Part shown: positions 15,287 through 24,098 of the stretch, piece by piece
How positions within the stretch are numbered: position 1 is the first letter of the stretch
How the letters are laid out: the number at the start of each line of letters is the position of its first letter
Source: a virus
Strand: one strand, 5' to 3'
DNA length: 64,000 bases
Virus record (IMG/VR): IMGVR_UViG_3300042891_001130
Span: 1-64,000 of that record
Notes under the pieces: model-generated
Told to the model about the DNA's origin: nothing
The model's database searches: none
Seen by the model: the letters and a program-made list of their open reading frames with translations, nothing else
Program-made: the position numbers and the translations under genes

Positions 15287-15315
15287 TTGACTTTTATCAT
15301 TAACCTAAATAAAAT
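15287..15315 (+). promoter_or_regulatory. Sigma70-like promoter of the clamp gene
   Basis: TTGACT (15287-15292) and TAAAAT (15310-15315) are spaced by 17 bp in the short gap between polymerase and clamp. AAAGGA follows before the start codon. This allows the clamp to be made in excess of the polymerase, as its trimeric form would require. Confidence 0.6.
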
Positions 15316-15332
15316 AACAGAAAGGATTTTAT

Positions 15333-16067
15333 ATGAAAGATATTTTACAAGACATTGTTAGTCACACACACAGCCTGGGATTCCTTAATATTGTTAGGGT
15401 AACCGGCACAGATGAAAAAACACAAATCGACAGCATGGCCGATGATCGAACTGTTATCATGTTTGCAGAAACATCTAATCCGTACGAAGACATGATCGGA
15501 GTATTTGGAATGGCACAAATGAATAAACTAAAATATTTGTTAGATTGCCCCGAATATAAAGAAGGTGCAAAAATTGAAGTAGTCAAAACTGACAAAAACG
15601 GAGAAACTTTTCCATCCGGACTACTTTTTGAAAATGCTTTAAAAGATTTTAAAAACGATTATCGTTTTATGAATTCCGAAGTTATTAATATTAAACTTCA
15701 AACAGTTAAATTTAGAGGCGTTAAGTGGGATGTCGAAGTTCAACCAAGCATTGCTAGTGTACAAAGATTTGCATTCCAAGCAGCAGCAAATAGCGAACAT
15801 GCTACATTTTTAACAAAAACTGACAGCAATAATTTAAAATTTATTTTCGGTGATGCAGCAAGTCACGGTGGTGAATTTATTTTCGCACAAAATGTCACAG
15901 GTAGTCTAAACAAAAATTGGTCTTGGCCTGTGTTACAGGTATTGAGCATACTCAAAGCATCCGATGTTAACAATTGCAAAATGAGTATCAGCAATGAAGG
16001 TGCTCTACAAATTACACTGGACAGCGGCCTAGCAACTTACAAATATATTATTCCAGCATTGACATGA
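15333..16067 (+). CDS. 45: DNA polymerase sliding clamp (gp45-like)
   Basis: The protein has 244 residues; T4 gp45 has 228. The trimeric ring tethers gp43 and, in T4, also activates late transcription together with gp33 and gp55. The assignment rests on position directly after gp43, length, and the pattern of two similar halves of alternating strands with few motifs. Marine phage clamps share segments like 'DILQDIVSHTHSLGF' and 'FGMAQMNKLKYLLDCPEY'. No loader genes (gp44/62) are in the window. The next gene overlaps by four bases. Confidence 0.8.
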   Translation: MKDILQDIVSHTHSLGFLNIVRVTGTDEKTQIDSMADDRTVIMFAETSNPYEDMIGVFGMAQMNKLKYLLDCPEYKEGAKIEVVKTDKNGETFPSGLLFENALKDFKNDYRFMNSEVINIKLQTVKFRGVKWDVEVQPSIASVQRFAFQAAANSEHATFLTKTDSNNLKFIFGDAASHGGEFIFAQNVTGSLNKNWSWPVLQVLSILKASDVNNCKMSISNEGALQITLDSGLATYKYIIPALT

Positions 16068-16420
16068 TTACAAGTCTATCATCTGGAAAATACATAACTG
16101 TTAACGGCTCTTCTGGATCGTATTATAATAATTCTTCTCAGACGTTTACAGGCATGTTACGCTATCATAGCGGCGGACGAGTTGAAGTTTTTGATGGTAC
16201 TTCTTGGATGCAGGTTAATTCAAATCAATTTGTAGATTTAAGCCCAGATACTCAAATAATTATAGAATGGGCAAGAAGTAAGATGATAGAAGATCAAGAA
16301 TTAGAAAAACTAAGCCAAGAACATCCTGCTGTTAAAGCCGCATATGAAAATTTAAATCATGCAAAAGAACAGTTAAAAGCAACAATTATATTGAGTAAAG
16401 ATGAAGAAACCACCAGTTAA
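16064..16420 (+). CDS. Hypothetical protein with short fibre-like motif
   Basis: The protein has 118 residues. The first half is Ser/Gly/Tyr-rich and carries 'TGMLRYHSGGRVEVFDGTSWMQV', the 'GxLRY...LEVYDGxxW' element found in phage structural proteins. The second half is a charged helix. It overlaps both the clamp gene (4 bases) and the following gene (20 bases), so it is translated with the replication genes. The function is unknown, and a structural role here would be unusual. Confidence 0.55.
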   Translation: MITSLSSGKYITVNGSSGSYYNNSSQTFTGMLRYHSGGRVEVFDGTSWMQVNSNQFVDLSPDTQIIIEWARSKMIEDQELEKLSQEHPAVKAAYENLNHAKEQLKATIILSKDEETTS

Positions 16421-17954
16421 CTTAACCCCATTACAAAAAGACTATGCTGTATATTTGCCAGCTATTAGTAGTTTCTACAGTACCTATGTTGCCAAGCAAC
16501 GCCTAGAAGAATTTGTTCCTAAAGATCGAATTCCTAAAGGATTTGATCGCGGTATTGAGGGAATGAATTTCTTAAATGAAGAACAAGGATACTTTACCTA
16601 CAAATATGCTCTTTATTCAGCAGGCCATGCACAATTAGATCTTCAAAAAAGTCTAGAACAAGAGTCTATGATTCAACAACGTGATCGTGGACAAACTATG
16701 ATTTTAGGAGATTCTGGTGGATACCAGATTGGTAAAGGTGTTCTTAAATTTGATTGGTTAAATTTTGAAGGTGCAGAAGCAAATAAAACACGTCAAAAAA
16801 TTCTAGAATGGCTAGAACTAACTGCTGACTGGTCTATGATGTTAGACGTTCCAACTTGGGCCTGTGATCATATACACAGTCCTAAAACTGGACTAAAGAC
16901 ATTTGAAGATTGTCTAGAAAAAACACGTTTCAATAACGATTACTTTCTTAAGAATCGCTTAGGTCAAACTAAATGGCTAAATGTTCTACAGGGATCAGAT
17001 TGGGATACTGCGGAACAATGGTACAATGGTGTAAAAGAATTTAGTGACTCCACAGGTCAGTACGCTGGCAAAGAAGCAGAAGGGTGGGCCTTTGGTGGTG
17101 CTAATATGTGTAAGATGGACATTACTCTTAAAAGATTAATGACCATGAGGGAAGATGGAATGCTGAAAGGCAAAAATTGGATCCACTTCCTGGGCACTGC
17201 TCAATTAGATTGGAGTTGTTATCTTACATTAATCCAAAGACAACTAAGGAAACATATCAATGAAGAAGTTACCATATCTTTTGATTGCGCCTCACCGTTT
17301 ATCGCAACTGCACACGGGCTTGTCTACACAGACAGTTCACACCAAGCCAAAAGGTGGAGTGTTATTATGGACAAAGCACCAGATAACAAATCACTTTCAA
17401 AATCAGACATCCCATTCCCATGGAAATCAGAAATCGCTGATAGGTTAACTATGGGAGACATTTGCTGGTATGCTCCGGGAATGTTAAACAAAGTAGGTAA
17501 AGAAGGTAAAACTTCTTGGGATAGTTTTGCTTACGCTCTAATGATGGGCCATAATGTTTATTGCCATATTGCAGCAGTGCAAAAAGCACAACAATTAATG
17601 GACATCGAATCTGCAAGATTTAATCCAAATTGGAGATTGTCGGGAATCGAAGGTAAAAAAGAAAAAGAATATAGCGAATGGGTTCCAAATCGAATACTTT
17701 ACTTTAAAAACTTTTTAGATGAATTGTTTTCCACAAATACTAAAAAAGAAGCATTTGATCTAATTGAACAAGCATTGCCATTTATAAAAAGTTTGGAAGG
17801 CGCTAGACTACAAGGCGGTCCTGCTCAAAACAATTTTAGAGTTTTATTTAAATCTAGCGAAATTAAAAAAGAAGAAATTGATCTTGCTAACCCAGATGAC
17901 GACGAATTAAGAGCCTTAGAAGAAAGTATTACAGGAGAATTAAATGCCTCGTAA
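16401..17954 (+). CDS. TGT/DpdA-like 7-deazaguanine transglycosylase
   Basis: The protein has 517 residues. Queuine tRNA-guanine transglycosylases swap guanine for a 7-deazaguanine; DpdA relatives do this in phage DNA. The TGT pattern is readable: 'GDSGGYQ' (general-base D104), 'MLDVPTW' (D149), 'LNVLQGSDW' (194-201), 'GWAFGGANM' (228-236), 'IHFLGTAQLD' (261-270) and 'SFDCASP' (D295, expected nucleophile). The CxCxxC zinc site of bacterial TGT is not visible. A queD-like gene follows 0.7 kb downstream and queE 6 kb downstream. DNA is the likely substrate by context, but tRNA cannot be excluded. Confidence 0.75.
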   Translation: MKKPPVNLTPLQKDYAVYLPAISSFYSTYVAKQRLEEFVPKDRIPKGFDRGIEGMNFLNEEQGYFTYKYALYSAGHAQLDLQKSLEQESMIQQRDRGQTMILGDSGGYQIGKGVLKFDWLNFEGAEANKTRQKILEWLELTADWSMMLDVPTWACDHIHSPKTGLKTFEDCLEKTRFNNDYFLKNRLGQTKWLNVLQGSDWDTAEQWYNGVKEFSDSTGQYAGKEAEGWAFGGANMCKMDITLKRLMTMREDGMLKGKNWIHFLGTAQLDWSCYLTLIQRQLRKHINEEVTISFDCASPFIATAHGLVYTDSSHQAKRWSVIMDKAPDNKSLSKSDIPFPWKSEIADRLTMGDICWYAPGMLNKVGKEGKTSWDSFAYALMMGHNVYCHIAAVQKAQQLMDIESARFNPNWRLSGIEGKKEKEYSEWVPNRILYFKNFLDELFSTNTKKEAFDLIEQALPFIKSLEGARLQGGPAQNNFRVLFKSSEIKKEEIDLANPDDDELRALEESITGELNAS

Positions 17955-18156
17955 AAAAGAAACAGTAAAAGAAAAAGATGTAAAATGGCCCAAAATTATT
18001 CAAGGTAGTCATAGTACCAGAACCGAATATGAAGATGGTCGAGTAGAATTCGTTACAGATTGGGATGCTCTTCAAAAAGATGTTCATAATGCATTGACAG
18101 AATATGAAAATTCCGTTAAACTAAAAAAGTCAAAAACTTCAAAAGTTAAAAAATGA
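17944..18156 (+). CDS. Small basic hypothetical protein
   Basis: The protein has 70 residues and a good ribosome site (AGGAGA) inside the end of the upstream gene (11-base overlap). It has lysine-rich ends and a central beta-like 'GSHSTRTEYEDGRVEFVTDWD'. Its position within the transglycosylase operon suggests an accessory role. No family is recognised. Confidence 0.55.
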   Translation: MPRKKETVKEKDVKWPKIIQGSHSTRTEYEDGRVEFVTDWDALQKDVHNALTEYENSVKLKKSKTSKVKK

Positions 18157-18665
18157 AAAGAAATTACGCATCTGGTGTTAACGAAAACATTGTTTTCTTT
18201 ACTGGCAAAGAAGTAGAACGGACTCCAGCATACGGAATGACTACATTATTTGTAGTAGGTATTCAATCCGTAGAATCTATTGCACTTAAAATGCAAGGTT
18301 GTGAGCATATCTTCTTTGGTGCTAACCATAGTTATAATCCTCAAACTTATGACGAACATAAGGCTTGGGAAGAAATGATCCAATTTTTCCTTGATAGAGA
18401 TTATCTATGCAGTCTTGATATTCCGATGAATCAAGTCGAAGAATTTCATGAAGGTGGTCTTTGCGAATATGATAATTTTATTCCGCAAATTCGTGTACCA
18501 ATTCCGTATATTAAACTTTGGAATTACAATACGATGCTCAAAATTGATGACAAAGGTTTTAATTCAACTAACCCCGGTGTGTGGTCACACAGTCTACATA
18601 CACTAATGGATCGTAGTAAATTTACAGACTGGAATCAATATAATAAGGACAACGTGCTTCAATGA
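18153..18665 (+). CDS. Conserved hypothetical protein in the 7-deazaguanine-type operon
   Basis: The protein has 170 residues, with four-base overlaps to both neighbours. Conserved-looking segments are 'NIVFFTGKEVERTPAYG', 'CEHIFFGANHSYNP', 'DYLCSLDIP' and 'IPYIKLWNYNTMLKIDDK'. I recall the same protein in marine T4-like phages, always unnamed. The pattern of strands ending in charged or Asn/His residues could be a small alpha/beta barrel or Rossmann-like fold. Co-transcription with TGT-like and QueD-like genes hints at base modification. Confidence 0.55.
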   Translation: MKRNYASGVNENIVFFTGKEVERTPAYGMTTLFVVGIQSVESIALKMQGCEHIFFGANHSYNPQTYDEHKAWEEMIQFFLDRDYLCSLDIPMNQVEEFHEGGLCEYDNFIPQIRVPIPYIKLWNYNTMLKIDDKGFNSTNPGVWSHSLHTLMDRSKFTDWNQYNKDNVLQ

Positions 18666-19048
18666 ATACCGAACAATCCATGATTTGGGTAACTTTCCAA
18701 AAAGAAGGCATTCATCATTATCCAGACGCTAGGTTTAATCCTAAACTAGTTACTAATGATGAATATGATGTAAGTTTTTTAGGTTATCCACATAGACACA
18801 TTTTTCATTTCAAAGTATATATCCAAGTTCATCACGATGATCGTGATATTGAATTTATTCAATTTAAACGTTGGCTCGAAAGCCTATACAACGAAGGCAC
18901 ACTCGAACTCAACCACAAATCCTGCGAAATGATTGCAAGAGATCTTCATGCAACCATTAACGCAAGATACCCAGTCCGAGAGGTCTGGATTAGTGTAAGT
19001 GAAGACAACGAAAATGGTTGCTTCATTAAATTTCCATCAACCCTTTAA
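18662..19048 (+). CDS. QueD-like T-fold protein
   Basis: The protein has 128 residues, the length of 6-carboxytetrahydropterin synthase (QueD), which makes the second intermediate of 7-deazaguanine synthesis. 'GIHHYPDA' and 'GYPHRHIFHFKVYIQV' reproduce the three-His zinc site (H...HxH). 'IEFIQFKRWL' matches 'xxDFxxLK', 'KSCEMIARDLHATI' matches 'xxENLAxxL', and 'VWISVSEDNENG' matches the substrate-binding 'VxVxET'. The catalytic Cys expected between the first His and HxH is absent, so the reaction may differ. Context supports the pathway; the call is by motif reading only. Confidence 0.5.
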   Translation: MNTEQSMIWVTFQKEGIHHYPDARFNPKLVTNDEYDVSFLGYPHRHIFHFKVYIQVHHDDRDIEFIQFKRWLESLYNEGTLELNHKSCEMIARDLHATINARYPVREVWISVSEDNENGCFIKFPSTL

Positions 19049-19065
19049 TTTAAGGTATTTTTAAA

Positions 19066-19269
19066 ATGGCATTGTCTCCTAACGTTCAACGCACTCTTGT
19101 TATGAAGCCCGAAGTGACTAAGATCTTCGATGATCTTGAAGCGTGGCTCGATCATTGTCGGTTTAATCTGCTCAAGTATGACGAGAGAGATCTTTACAAA
19201 TCCCCCGAATACAAAGCATGGGCTAAGGAAAAAGGAAAAAAGACAAAAAGTTATAAGAGACATTCATAA
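19066..19269 (+). CDS. Small conserved hypothetical protein
   Basis: The protein has 67 residues, is mostly helical, with 'KIFDDLEAWLDHCRFNLL' and a basic tail ('KAWAKEKGKKTKSYKR'). AAGGT lies before the start. It is the last gene of the rightward operon before a bidirectional terminator. The function is unknown. Confidence 0.55.
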   Translation: MALSPNVQRTLVMKPEVTKIFDDLEAWLDHCRFNLLKYDERDLYKSPEYKAWAKEKGKKTKSYKRHS

Positions 19270-19270
19270 T

Positions 19271-19299
19271 AAAAAAGCCGCATTATGCGGCTTTTTTTT
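19271..19299. terminator. Bidirectional rho-independent terminator
   Basis: GCCGCA (19277-19282), a three-base loop and TGCGGC (19286-19291) are flanked by A6 on the left and T7 on the right. It therefore works in both directions. It sits exactly between convergent genes ending at 19269 (+) and 19298 (-). Confidence 0.9.
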
Positions 19300-20143
19300 A
19301 GATCTTTTCTTTTGGAACCCAAAATCTATCCATCTTTTTAGGTACTACTTGCCAATCTCTACCCAGTACTGTACCATCATTAAGTGTTTGAACATAATCA
19401 ATATCATTCATATATTCACACAGTTCTTGTGCAGTATAACCAGCACGTAAACATTGTTTTTCTACCATTTCTGTTTGAATAACAGGCCTATCTCTATCGA
19501 TCAAAGTCCTAGCACCTTTAATAACAGGCAATTCCCATCCTTCAACATCGATTTTGATTCCATCAACTTCTGTAAATCCAAAACTATCTAATGTTTTAAC
19601 TTCGACTGAATATTTAATTTTTTCAACTTTTGGTTCTCGACGTTTTGCCCATCCACTTTTAGTCAACTGCATTTCTCCTTCTGGGACAATATGATTATGG
19701 CCAGCATTTCTTGGATGACAATACATTTCAGTATTGTATGCTTTATCACTAAGTGCATATGGAAAAATTTCAACTTTCCCCACAGGCGCTAAACTTGCCC
19801 AAGAATCATCTGCTAATTTATACCATCCGTCGCTGTCAATAAATGTAGATTGATTATGTTGTAAGTTTTCTTCAAACCAACTTCTTACCCAAGGTGTAGG
19901 TTCAAAACTTTTTACTTGTTTTGCCCATGTTGCATATTCAATAGTGTTATTTCCAATATTTGCACCAACATCGATCAATGTTCTTGCATTTTTAGTTAGA
20001 TCTCTGAATCTTCGTAAATTACTAATTTGATAACCTCTTCCTGCCAATCTTTGAAGGTATAATGTATCCTGGTCTTCTAAAATAAATTTTCTTCCTATGC
20101 GATTGGTAATATAAGTAGTTGCGGGACTATAAACTTGTGTCAT
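19298..20143 (-). CDS. FkbM-family methyltransferase
   Basis: The protein has 281 residues. FkbM enzymes transfer methyl groups from SAM, often to sugar hydroxyls. SAM motif I is 'LIDVGANIGNNTIEYA' (about 56-71), followed by the acidic 'SFEPTPW'. The family signature 'GIKIDVEGWELPVIKGA' lies near 194-210. The N-terminal 45 residues and a C-terminal 50-residue segment are phage-specific. The gene is alone on this strand, has its own ribosome site (AAGGA) and late-type box, and ends at a terminator. With the adjacent divergent glycosyltransferase it may modify glycans of the virion, host surface or DNA. Confidence 0.8.
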   Translation of the reverse strand: MTQVYSPATTYITNRIGRKFILEDQDTLYLQRLAGRGYQISNLRRFRDLTKNARTLIDVGANIGNNTIEYATWAKQVKSFEPTPWVRSWFEENLQHNQSTFIDSDGWYKLADDSWASLAPVGKVEIFPYALSDKAYNTEMYCHPRNAGHNHIVPEGEMQLTKSGWAKRREPKVEKIKYSVEVKTLDSFGFTEVDGIKIDVEGWELPVIKGARTLIDRDRPVIQTEMVEKQCLRAGYTAQELCEYMNDIDYVQTLNDGTVLGRDWQVVPKKMDRFWVPKEKI

Positions 20144-20168
20144 ATAATATCCTTAAAATTGTTGAAGA

Positions 20169-20175
20169 TATTTAT
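20169..20175 (-). promoter_or_regulatory. Candidate late promoter (cATAAATA) of the FkbM gene
   Basis: On the minus strand the box reads CATAAATA, one base from the T4 late consensus. The start codon lies 25 bases further with AAGGA between, so a normal leader of about 20 bases is predicted. Confidence 0.4.
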
Positions 20176-20206
20176 GACACAATTTTTTTAAAGTAAGGAT
20201 TCGTGA

Positions 20207-21280
20207 ATGTCAATTTATATAATAGATCTAGAACCGGTTGAATCTAGATACACAGCACAATGGAAAGATCATGTACCAGAACTTCTTAAAAAAACAGGAC
20301 ATCAAATTCAAGTTATTAGTGGCCCTAAAGATATTCCTAATGCCACTACTCCTGGTGCCTTTCTTAATTTTGGGGGGACTAATGTTTATAAGTCTAGCCA
20401 AGTTGAGCAACTGGGTCGTTTATTTTGCGCCGGAGCAATTAAGTCTGGTGATCATTTTCTGTTTACTGATGCTTGGCATCCTGGTATCATAAACTTAAAA
20501 TACATGAGTGAACTTCTTAACATCCCAGTTAAGATTCACGCTCTGTGGCATGCCGGTAGTTATGATCCACATGATTTCTTAGGCCGACTTATCAATGATG
20601 CACCATGGGTTAGACATGCCGAAAAAAGTTTTTTTCATGCCATCGATCATAACTATTTTGCAACTAAATTCCATATTGAAATGTTCATGGAAAATCTTTT
20701 AGGAGTAGATTTTAGAACAGGTGCGATGAGATACATGGAAAATAAAAATATCATCAGGTCTGGCTGGCCTATGGAATATATGGAAAAAACACTTGAGCCT
20801 TTTAAAGGTCTCACAAAGAAAAATCAAATTGTTTTCCCTCATCGAATTGCTCCAGAAAAACAAGTAGAAATTTTTAGAGATCTTGCCAAACATTTACCAC
20901 AGTACAATTTTGTAGTTTGCCAAGATCAACAACTAACAAAAGACGAATATCATAAAATTTTAGGCGAATCTAAAATAGTATTCAGTTGCAGTCTACAAGA
21001 AACACTAGGTATAGGCTGTTATGAAGGTGCGTTAGTGGGTGCAATCCCAATGGTTCCAGATCGGCTTTCCTATAAAGAAATGTATTACGAAGGGTTTAAA
21101 TACCCTAGCCAATGGACCGAATCTTGGAAGTCTTATGAAATTCACCGACGAGAAATTTGCTTTTCTATAATTAGATTTATTGACAACTACGATAAACATC
21201 TTGTTTATCTAGAAAAACAGGCAACAGATCTTACAAATTATTTTTTCAGTGCAAATTCGTTATTGGAGAATTTTAAATGA
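20207..21280 (+). CDS. Glycosyltransferase, GT-B type
   Basis: The protein has 357 residues. The C-terminal half shows the GT-B nucleotide-sugar site: 'FPHRIAPEKQVEIFRDLA' (about 222-239), then 'YNFVVCQD', 'VFSCSLQETLGIGCYEGALVGAIPMVP' (near 260-286) with the E-x7-E-like acid pattern of group 1 enzymes. The N-terminal half has 'GGTNVYKSSQ' and 'LWHAGSYDPHDF', expected for acceptor binding. The acceptor is unknown. T4-like phages use such enzymes on modified DNA bases, others on surface glycans. The next gene overlaps by four bases. Confidence 0.7.
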   Translation: MSIYIIDLEPVESRYTAQWKDHVPELLKKTGHQIQVISGPKDIPNATTPGAFLNFGGTNVYKSSQVEQLGRLFCAGAIKSGDHFLFTDAWHPGIINLKYMSELLNIPVKIHALWHAGSYDPHDFLGRLINDAPWVRHAEKSFFHAIDHNYFATKFHIEMFMENLLGVDFRTGAMRYMENKNIIRSGWPMEYMEKTLEPFKGLTKKNQIVFPHRIAPEKQVEIFRDLAKHLPQYNFVVCQDQQLTKDEYHKILGESKIVFSCSLQETLGIGCYEGALVGAIPMVPDRLSYKEMYYEGFKYPSQWTESWKSYEIHRREICFSIIRFIDNYDKHLVYLEKQATDLTNYFFSANSLLENFK

Positions 21281-21750
21281 AATGGTTACTAAATATTCTT
21301 GAAAAGAATAATCGAAAAAGAATTGTATTGGATAGACAATCAAATGAACCATATCTCGAACGCTATTATCTATTTCTCCGCGACAGAAAATGGTTTCCTT
21401 TCAATGTGTTCTTGCACAAGTTTCTTAAGTCAGACCCCGATGATGTGCATGATCATCCATGGCCTTACGCTACTTTAATTCTCAAGGGTGGTTACTACGA
21501 ATGGGTTCCACAATTTAATTCTACTGGAAAAAAGATTGGCGAAATACGTCATTGGAGGGGACCCGGTCATTTTCGTGTATGCCGGTCTACTTCGTATCAT
21601 CGCATCGAACTTGCCGAAGGAGTAGAATGCTGGACAATGTTTATGCCAGGACCTCAACGTCGCGAATGGGGGTTCTTAATTCCAGGACAAGAACATGATC
21701 GTTGGGTACACAACAACGTATACTTAAAACATAAATCAAAAAATGGATAA
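21277..21750 (+). CDS. Cupin-like protein
   Basis: The protein has 157 residues. 'DVHDHPWPYATLILKGGYYEWV' (about residues 51-72) and a later 'CRSTSYHRIEL' give two His-bearing beta segments separated by ~50 residues, as in single-domain cupins that bind a metal. A C-terminal 'WTMFMPGPQRREWGF' and 'HDRWV' complete the barrel. Cupins range from dioxygenases to sugar epimerases. Its overlap with a glycosyltransferase gene on one side and a HIT gene on the other suggests small-molecule or sugar chemistry. Confidence 0.55.
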   Translation: MKWLLNILEKNNRKRIVLDRQSNEPYLERYYLFLRDRKWFPFNVFLHKFLKSDPDDVHDHPWPYATLILKGGYYEWVPQFNSTGKKIGEIRHWRGPGHFRVCRSTSYHRIELAEGVECWTMFMPGPQRREWGFLIPGQEHDRWVHNNVYLKHKSKNG

Positions 21751-22117
21751 AAATAAAGAATTAGAAACTGCCGATGTCCCTTGGACAAATCCCATTAACG
21801 AAGATTATCATGTCACTGTTTACCGAGATGGATATCCTGTTTCTCTCGGACACCTGTTGTTCGTTCCCAATTACAACACTCCAGAAGTTATTCAAGATGC
21901 ATTTTACGATGCATATAAGGCAGGACTAGAATTAGTAAAGTCTGGAAAGGCAGATGGGTTTAACATTGGGTTTAATTTTGGTAGTGCCGCAGGACAAACT
22001 GTAATGTATCCTCATGTGCATTTAATTCCTAGATACGAAGGTGATGTTGAAGATCCCGTTGGAGGAGTAAGAAACGTTATTCCAGGAAAAGGTAATTATA
22101 GAAAGTGGCCTAAATGA
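21743..22117 (+). CDS. HIT-family nucleotide hydrolase-like protein
   Basis: The protein has 124 residues. HIT proteins cleave nucleotide-phosphate or phosphoramidate bonds through a His triad. 'GHLLFVPN' and '[26 protein letters not shown]' fit the family throughout. In the triad the first His is replaced by Tyr (YPHVH instead of HxHxH) while the presumed nucleophile and third His remain. It could still be active or could have become a binding protein. It overlaps both neighbours by 4-8 bases. Confidence 0.8.
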   Translation: MDKNKELETADVPWTNPINEDYHVTVYRDGYPVSLGHLLFVPNYNTPEVIQDAFYDAYKAGLELVKSGKADGFNIGFNFGSAAGQTVMYPHVHLIPRYEGDVEDPVGGVRNVIPGKGNYRKWPK

Positions 22118-23220
22118 GAATCGAAGACGAAATTAAGTTAGATTTTAAAGACGTATTAATTCGCCCAAAGCGTAGTACACTTAGTAGTCGCAAAGAAGTT
22201 GATTTAAATCGCACTTACAAATTTAAACATAGCGGGTGGGAATGGACTGGTGTTCCAATCATGGCTGCTAACATGGACGGAGTGGGTACTTTTAATATGG
22301 CGGAAGCATTGCAAGAACATAAAATGTTTACTTGTCTTGTTAAAAGTTATCTACTGAATGATTTTATTTACATGCAAGAACTTATCAATGGTAAGCATTT
22401 TGCCGTTAGTACAGGCACCAGTGACAAAGATTGGACCAAATTACAGCAAATTCTAAATACGTATCCAGAATTACATTTTATATGTATCGATGTAGCAAAC
22501 GGTTATAGTGAACACTTTGGAGACTTTGTTGCTAAGGTCCGTGCTAGATATCCTACACATACTATTATTGCAGGTAATGTAGTTACTGCTGACATGACAC
22601 AGGAGTTAATTTTACGTGGAGCAGATATTATTAAAGTTGGTATTGGGCCTGGTAGTGTTTGCACTACTCGTATTCAGACAGGTGTTGGCTATCCGCAATT
22701 ATCCGCTATTATTGAATGTGCCGATGCCGCTCATGGTCTTGGTGGACACATCATTGCTGACGGCGGCTGTACTTGTCCTGGAGATGTAGTCAAAGCATTT
22801 GGGGCCGGTGCTGACTTTGTAATGCTAGGCGGTATGCTAGCCGGTCATGATGAAGGTGGTGGGGAAGTAATTACAAATTATTTTAAAACCAATGAAGTCC
22901 TAACCAAAGAATTTGATAAAAATGGTGATTTGCTAATTCATAACTATAAAGTTGAAGTAAAAAAATTTGTTGAATTTTATGGCATGAGTAGTGATACTGC
23001 AATGGATAAACACCACGGCGGAGTAGCAAGTTATCGTAGTAGTGAGGGTCGCACAGTTACAATTCCATATCGAGGAAAAGTGAACGATACTGTATTAGAT
23101 TTATTAGGCGGGTTAAGAAGTGCTTGTACTTATGTAGGTGCACCTACATTAAAACAACTTAGTAAGTGTACCACATTTGTGAGAGTAAGCAGACAAATAA
23201 ACGATGTGTTTGTTAAATAA
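22114..23220 (+). CDS. guaC: GMP reductase (IMPDH/GMPR family)
   Basis: The protein has 368 residues without CBS domains, near the 347 of E. coli GuaC. GMP reductase turns GMP into IMP using NADPH. The catalytic loop '[17 protein letters not shown]' (about 185-201), '[27 protein letters not shown]' and the GMPR-type flap '[10 protein letters not shown]' followed by '[12 protein letters not shown]' are all present. Phage purine enzymes of this kind probably redirect host GMP towards adenine nucleotides, useful for an AT-rich genome. IMP dehydrogenase is the alternative but lacks support in the flap. Confidence 0.85.
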   Translation: MRIEDEIKLDFKDVLIRPKRSTLSSRKEVDLNRTYKFKHSGWEWTGVPIMAANMDGVGTFNMAEALQEHKMFTCLVKSYLLNDFIYMQELINGKHFAVSTGTSDKDWTKLQQILNTYPELHFICIDVANGYSEHFGDFVAKVRARYPTHTIIAGNVVTADMTQELILRGADIIKVGIGPGSVCTTRIQTGVGYPQLSAIIECADAAHGLGGHIIADGGCTCPGDVVKAFGAGADFVMLGGMLAGHDEGGGEVITNYFKTNEVLTKEFDKNGDLLIHNYKVEVKKFVEFYGMSSDTAMDKHHGGVASYRSSEGRTVTIPYRGKVNDTVLDLLGGLRSACTYVGAPTLKQLSKCTTFVRVSRQINDVFVK

Positions 23221-24064
23221 TTTTTGTTATTTTTTGATCGTAAATTGACGTACAGGCTTGCATTTTACATGGTTCGGGTTCTTTTAACAAATCAAAATTT
23301 TTAAAAATATTTCCATGATTGGTATTATTGCAATCTGAACCAGAAATGTAACCTTCTGCCGATATTTTTAATTTTTCAATTCCGGCAAAACATTTTTTTC
23401 CTGTAAATGAGGGACTGGTCTCTAGTATTTCAACCCATTTTTGTTTAAAAGTTTCTTCTTGTTTTCCTCGATTTTTATCAACCCATTCTTTTCCAAATAA
23501 TTTTTCTAACTGATTTTCTGTATACGGCAACAATCCTAACATATATTCGGCACTTTTATATAAAGCAGTTTTTTCTACATGCATATTATGCATTTCTTGT
23601 ACTAACTCGGCCCTGTTCCAATCTTCATCGAAATAGTCAGGTCTAATTGGAACCATCATTTTAAAAGTTGTACTCTTAGATTTAAAAGTTTGAATTATAT
23701 AATTAATAAGATTAGGATTTTGCCAATAATGATAAGTTAAAATCAAATTATCTAAATTAGGTTCAATAGCAAACCAGTCTAACCAAAGTTTTCCACCGTT
23801 GGTACTTAATGTTGTTGTTCCACCATTTTCTTTACACAGTTTTAACAACATTGGAAATTCAAAAAATTCTAACGGTTCTCCTCCATCAAATTTCCAATTA
23901 ATTATTCTCCCCATACTATTAAAATGCTCTATCATTTTTTTAGCAACTGACATGTATTCATCAAAATGCCTAATACCGCCTCCCCAAAATTTTGAAGGAC
24001 AGTATGAACATCCGCCTGTGCAATAATTATGAATGGTCCAAGAAATTTCAGTTTTATTATTCAT
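23213..24064 (-). CDS. Radical SAM protein with C-terminal Cys cluster
   Basis: The protein has 283 residues. 'CTGGCSYC' (about 15-22) is the CxxxCxxC site for the SAM-binding 4Fe-4S cluster, and 'FDGGEPLEF' (59-67) is the GGE motif. The last 70 residues contain further Cys ('[16 protein letters not shown]', 'SDCNN', '[10 protein letters not shown]') arranged like a SPASM or twitch auxiliary cluster domain, known in peptide- and carbohydrate-modifying enzymes. The substrate is unknown. The gene is isolated on the minus strand and its end overlaps the end of guaC by eight bases. Confidence 0.8.
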   Translation of the reverse strand: MNNKTEISWTIHNYCTGGCSYCPSKFWGGGIRHFDEYMSVAKKMIEHFNSMGRIINWKFDGGEPLEFFEFPMLLKLCKENGGTTTLSTNGGKLWLDWFAIEPNLDNLILTYHYWQNPNLINYIIQTFKSKSTTFKMMVPIRPDYFDEDWNRAELVQEMHNMHVEKTALYKSAEYMLGLLPYTENQLEKLFGKEWVDKNRGKQEETFKQKWVEILETSPSFTGKKCFAGIEKLKISAEGYISGSDCNNTNHGNIFKNFDLLKEPEPCKMQACTSIYDQKITKII

Positions 24065-24069
24065 TGCTC

Positions 24070-24098
24070 TTGATTTTTCTAAATATTAGTAATATACT
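24070..24098 (+). promoter_or_regulatory. Sigma70-like promoter of queE
   Basis: TTGATT (24070-24075) and TATACT (24093-24098) are 17 bp apart, 23 bases before the queE start, which has CAAGGAA as ribosome site. Confidence 0.55.
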
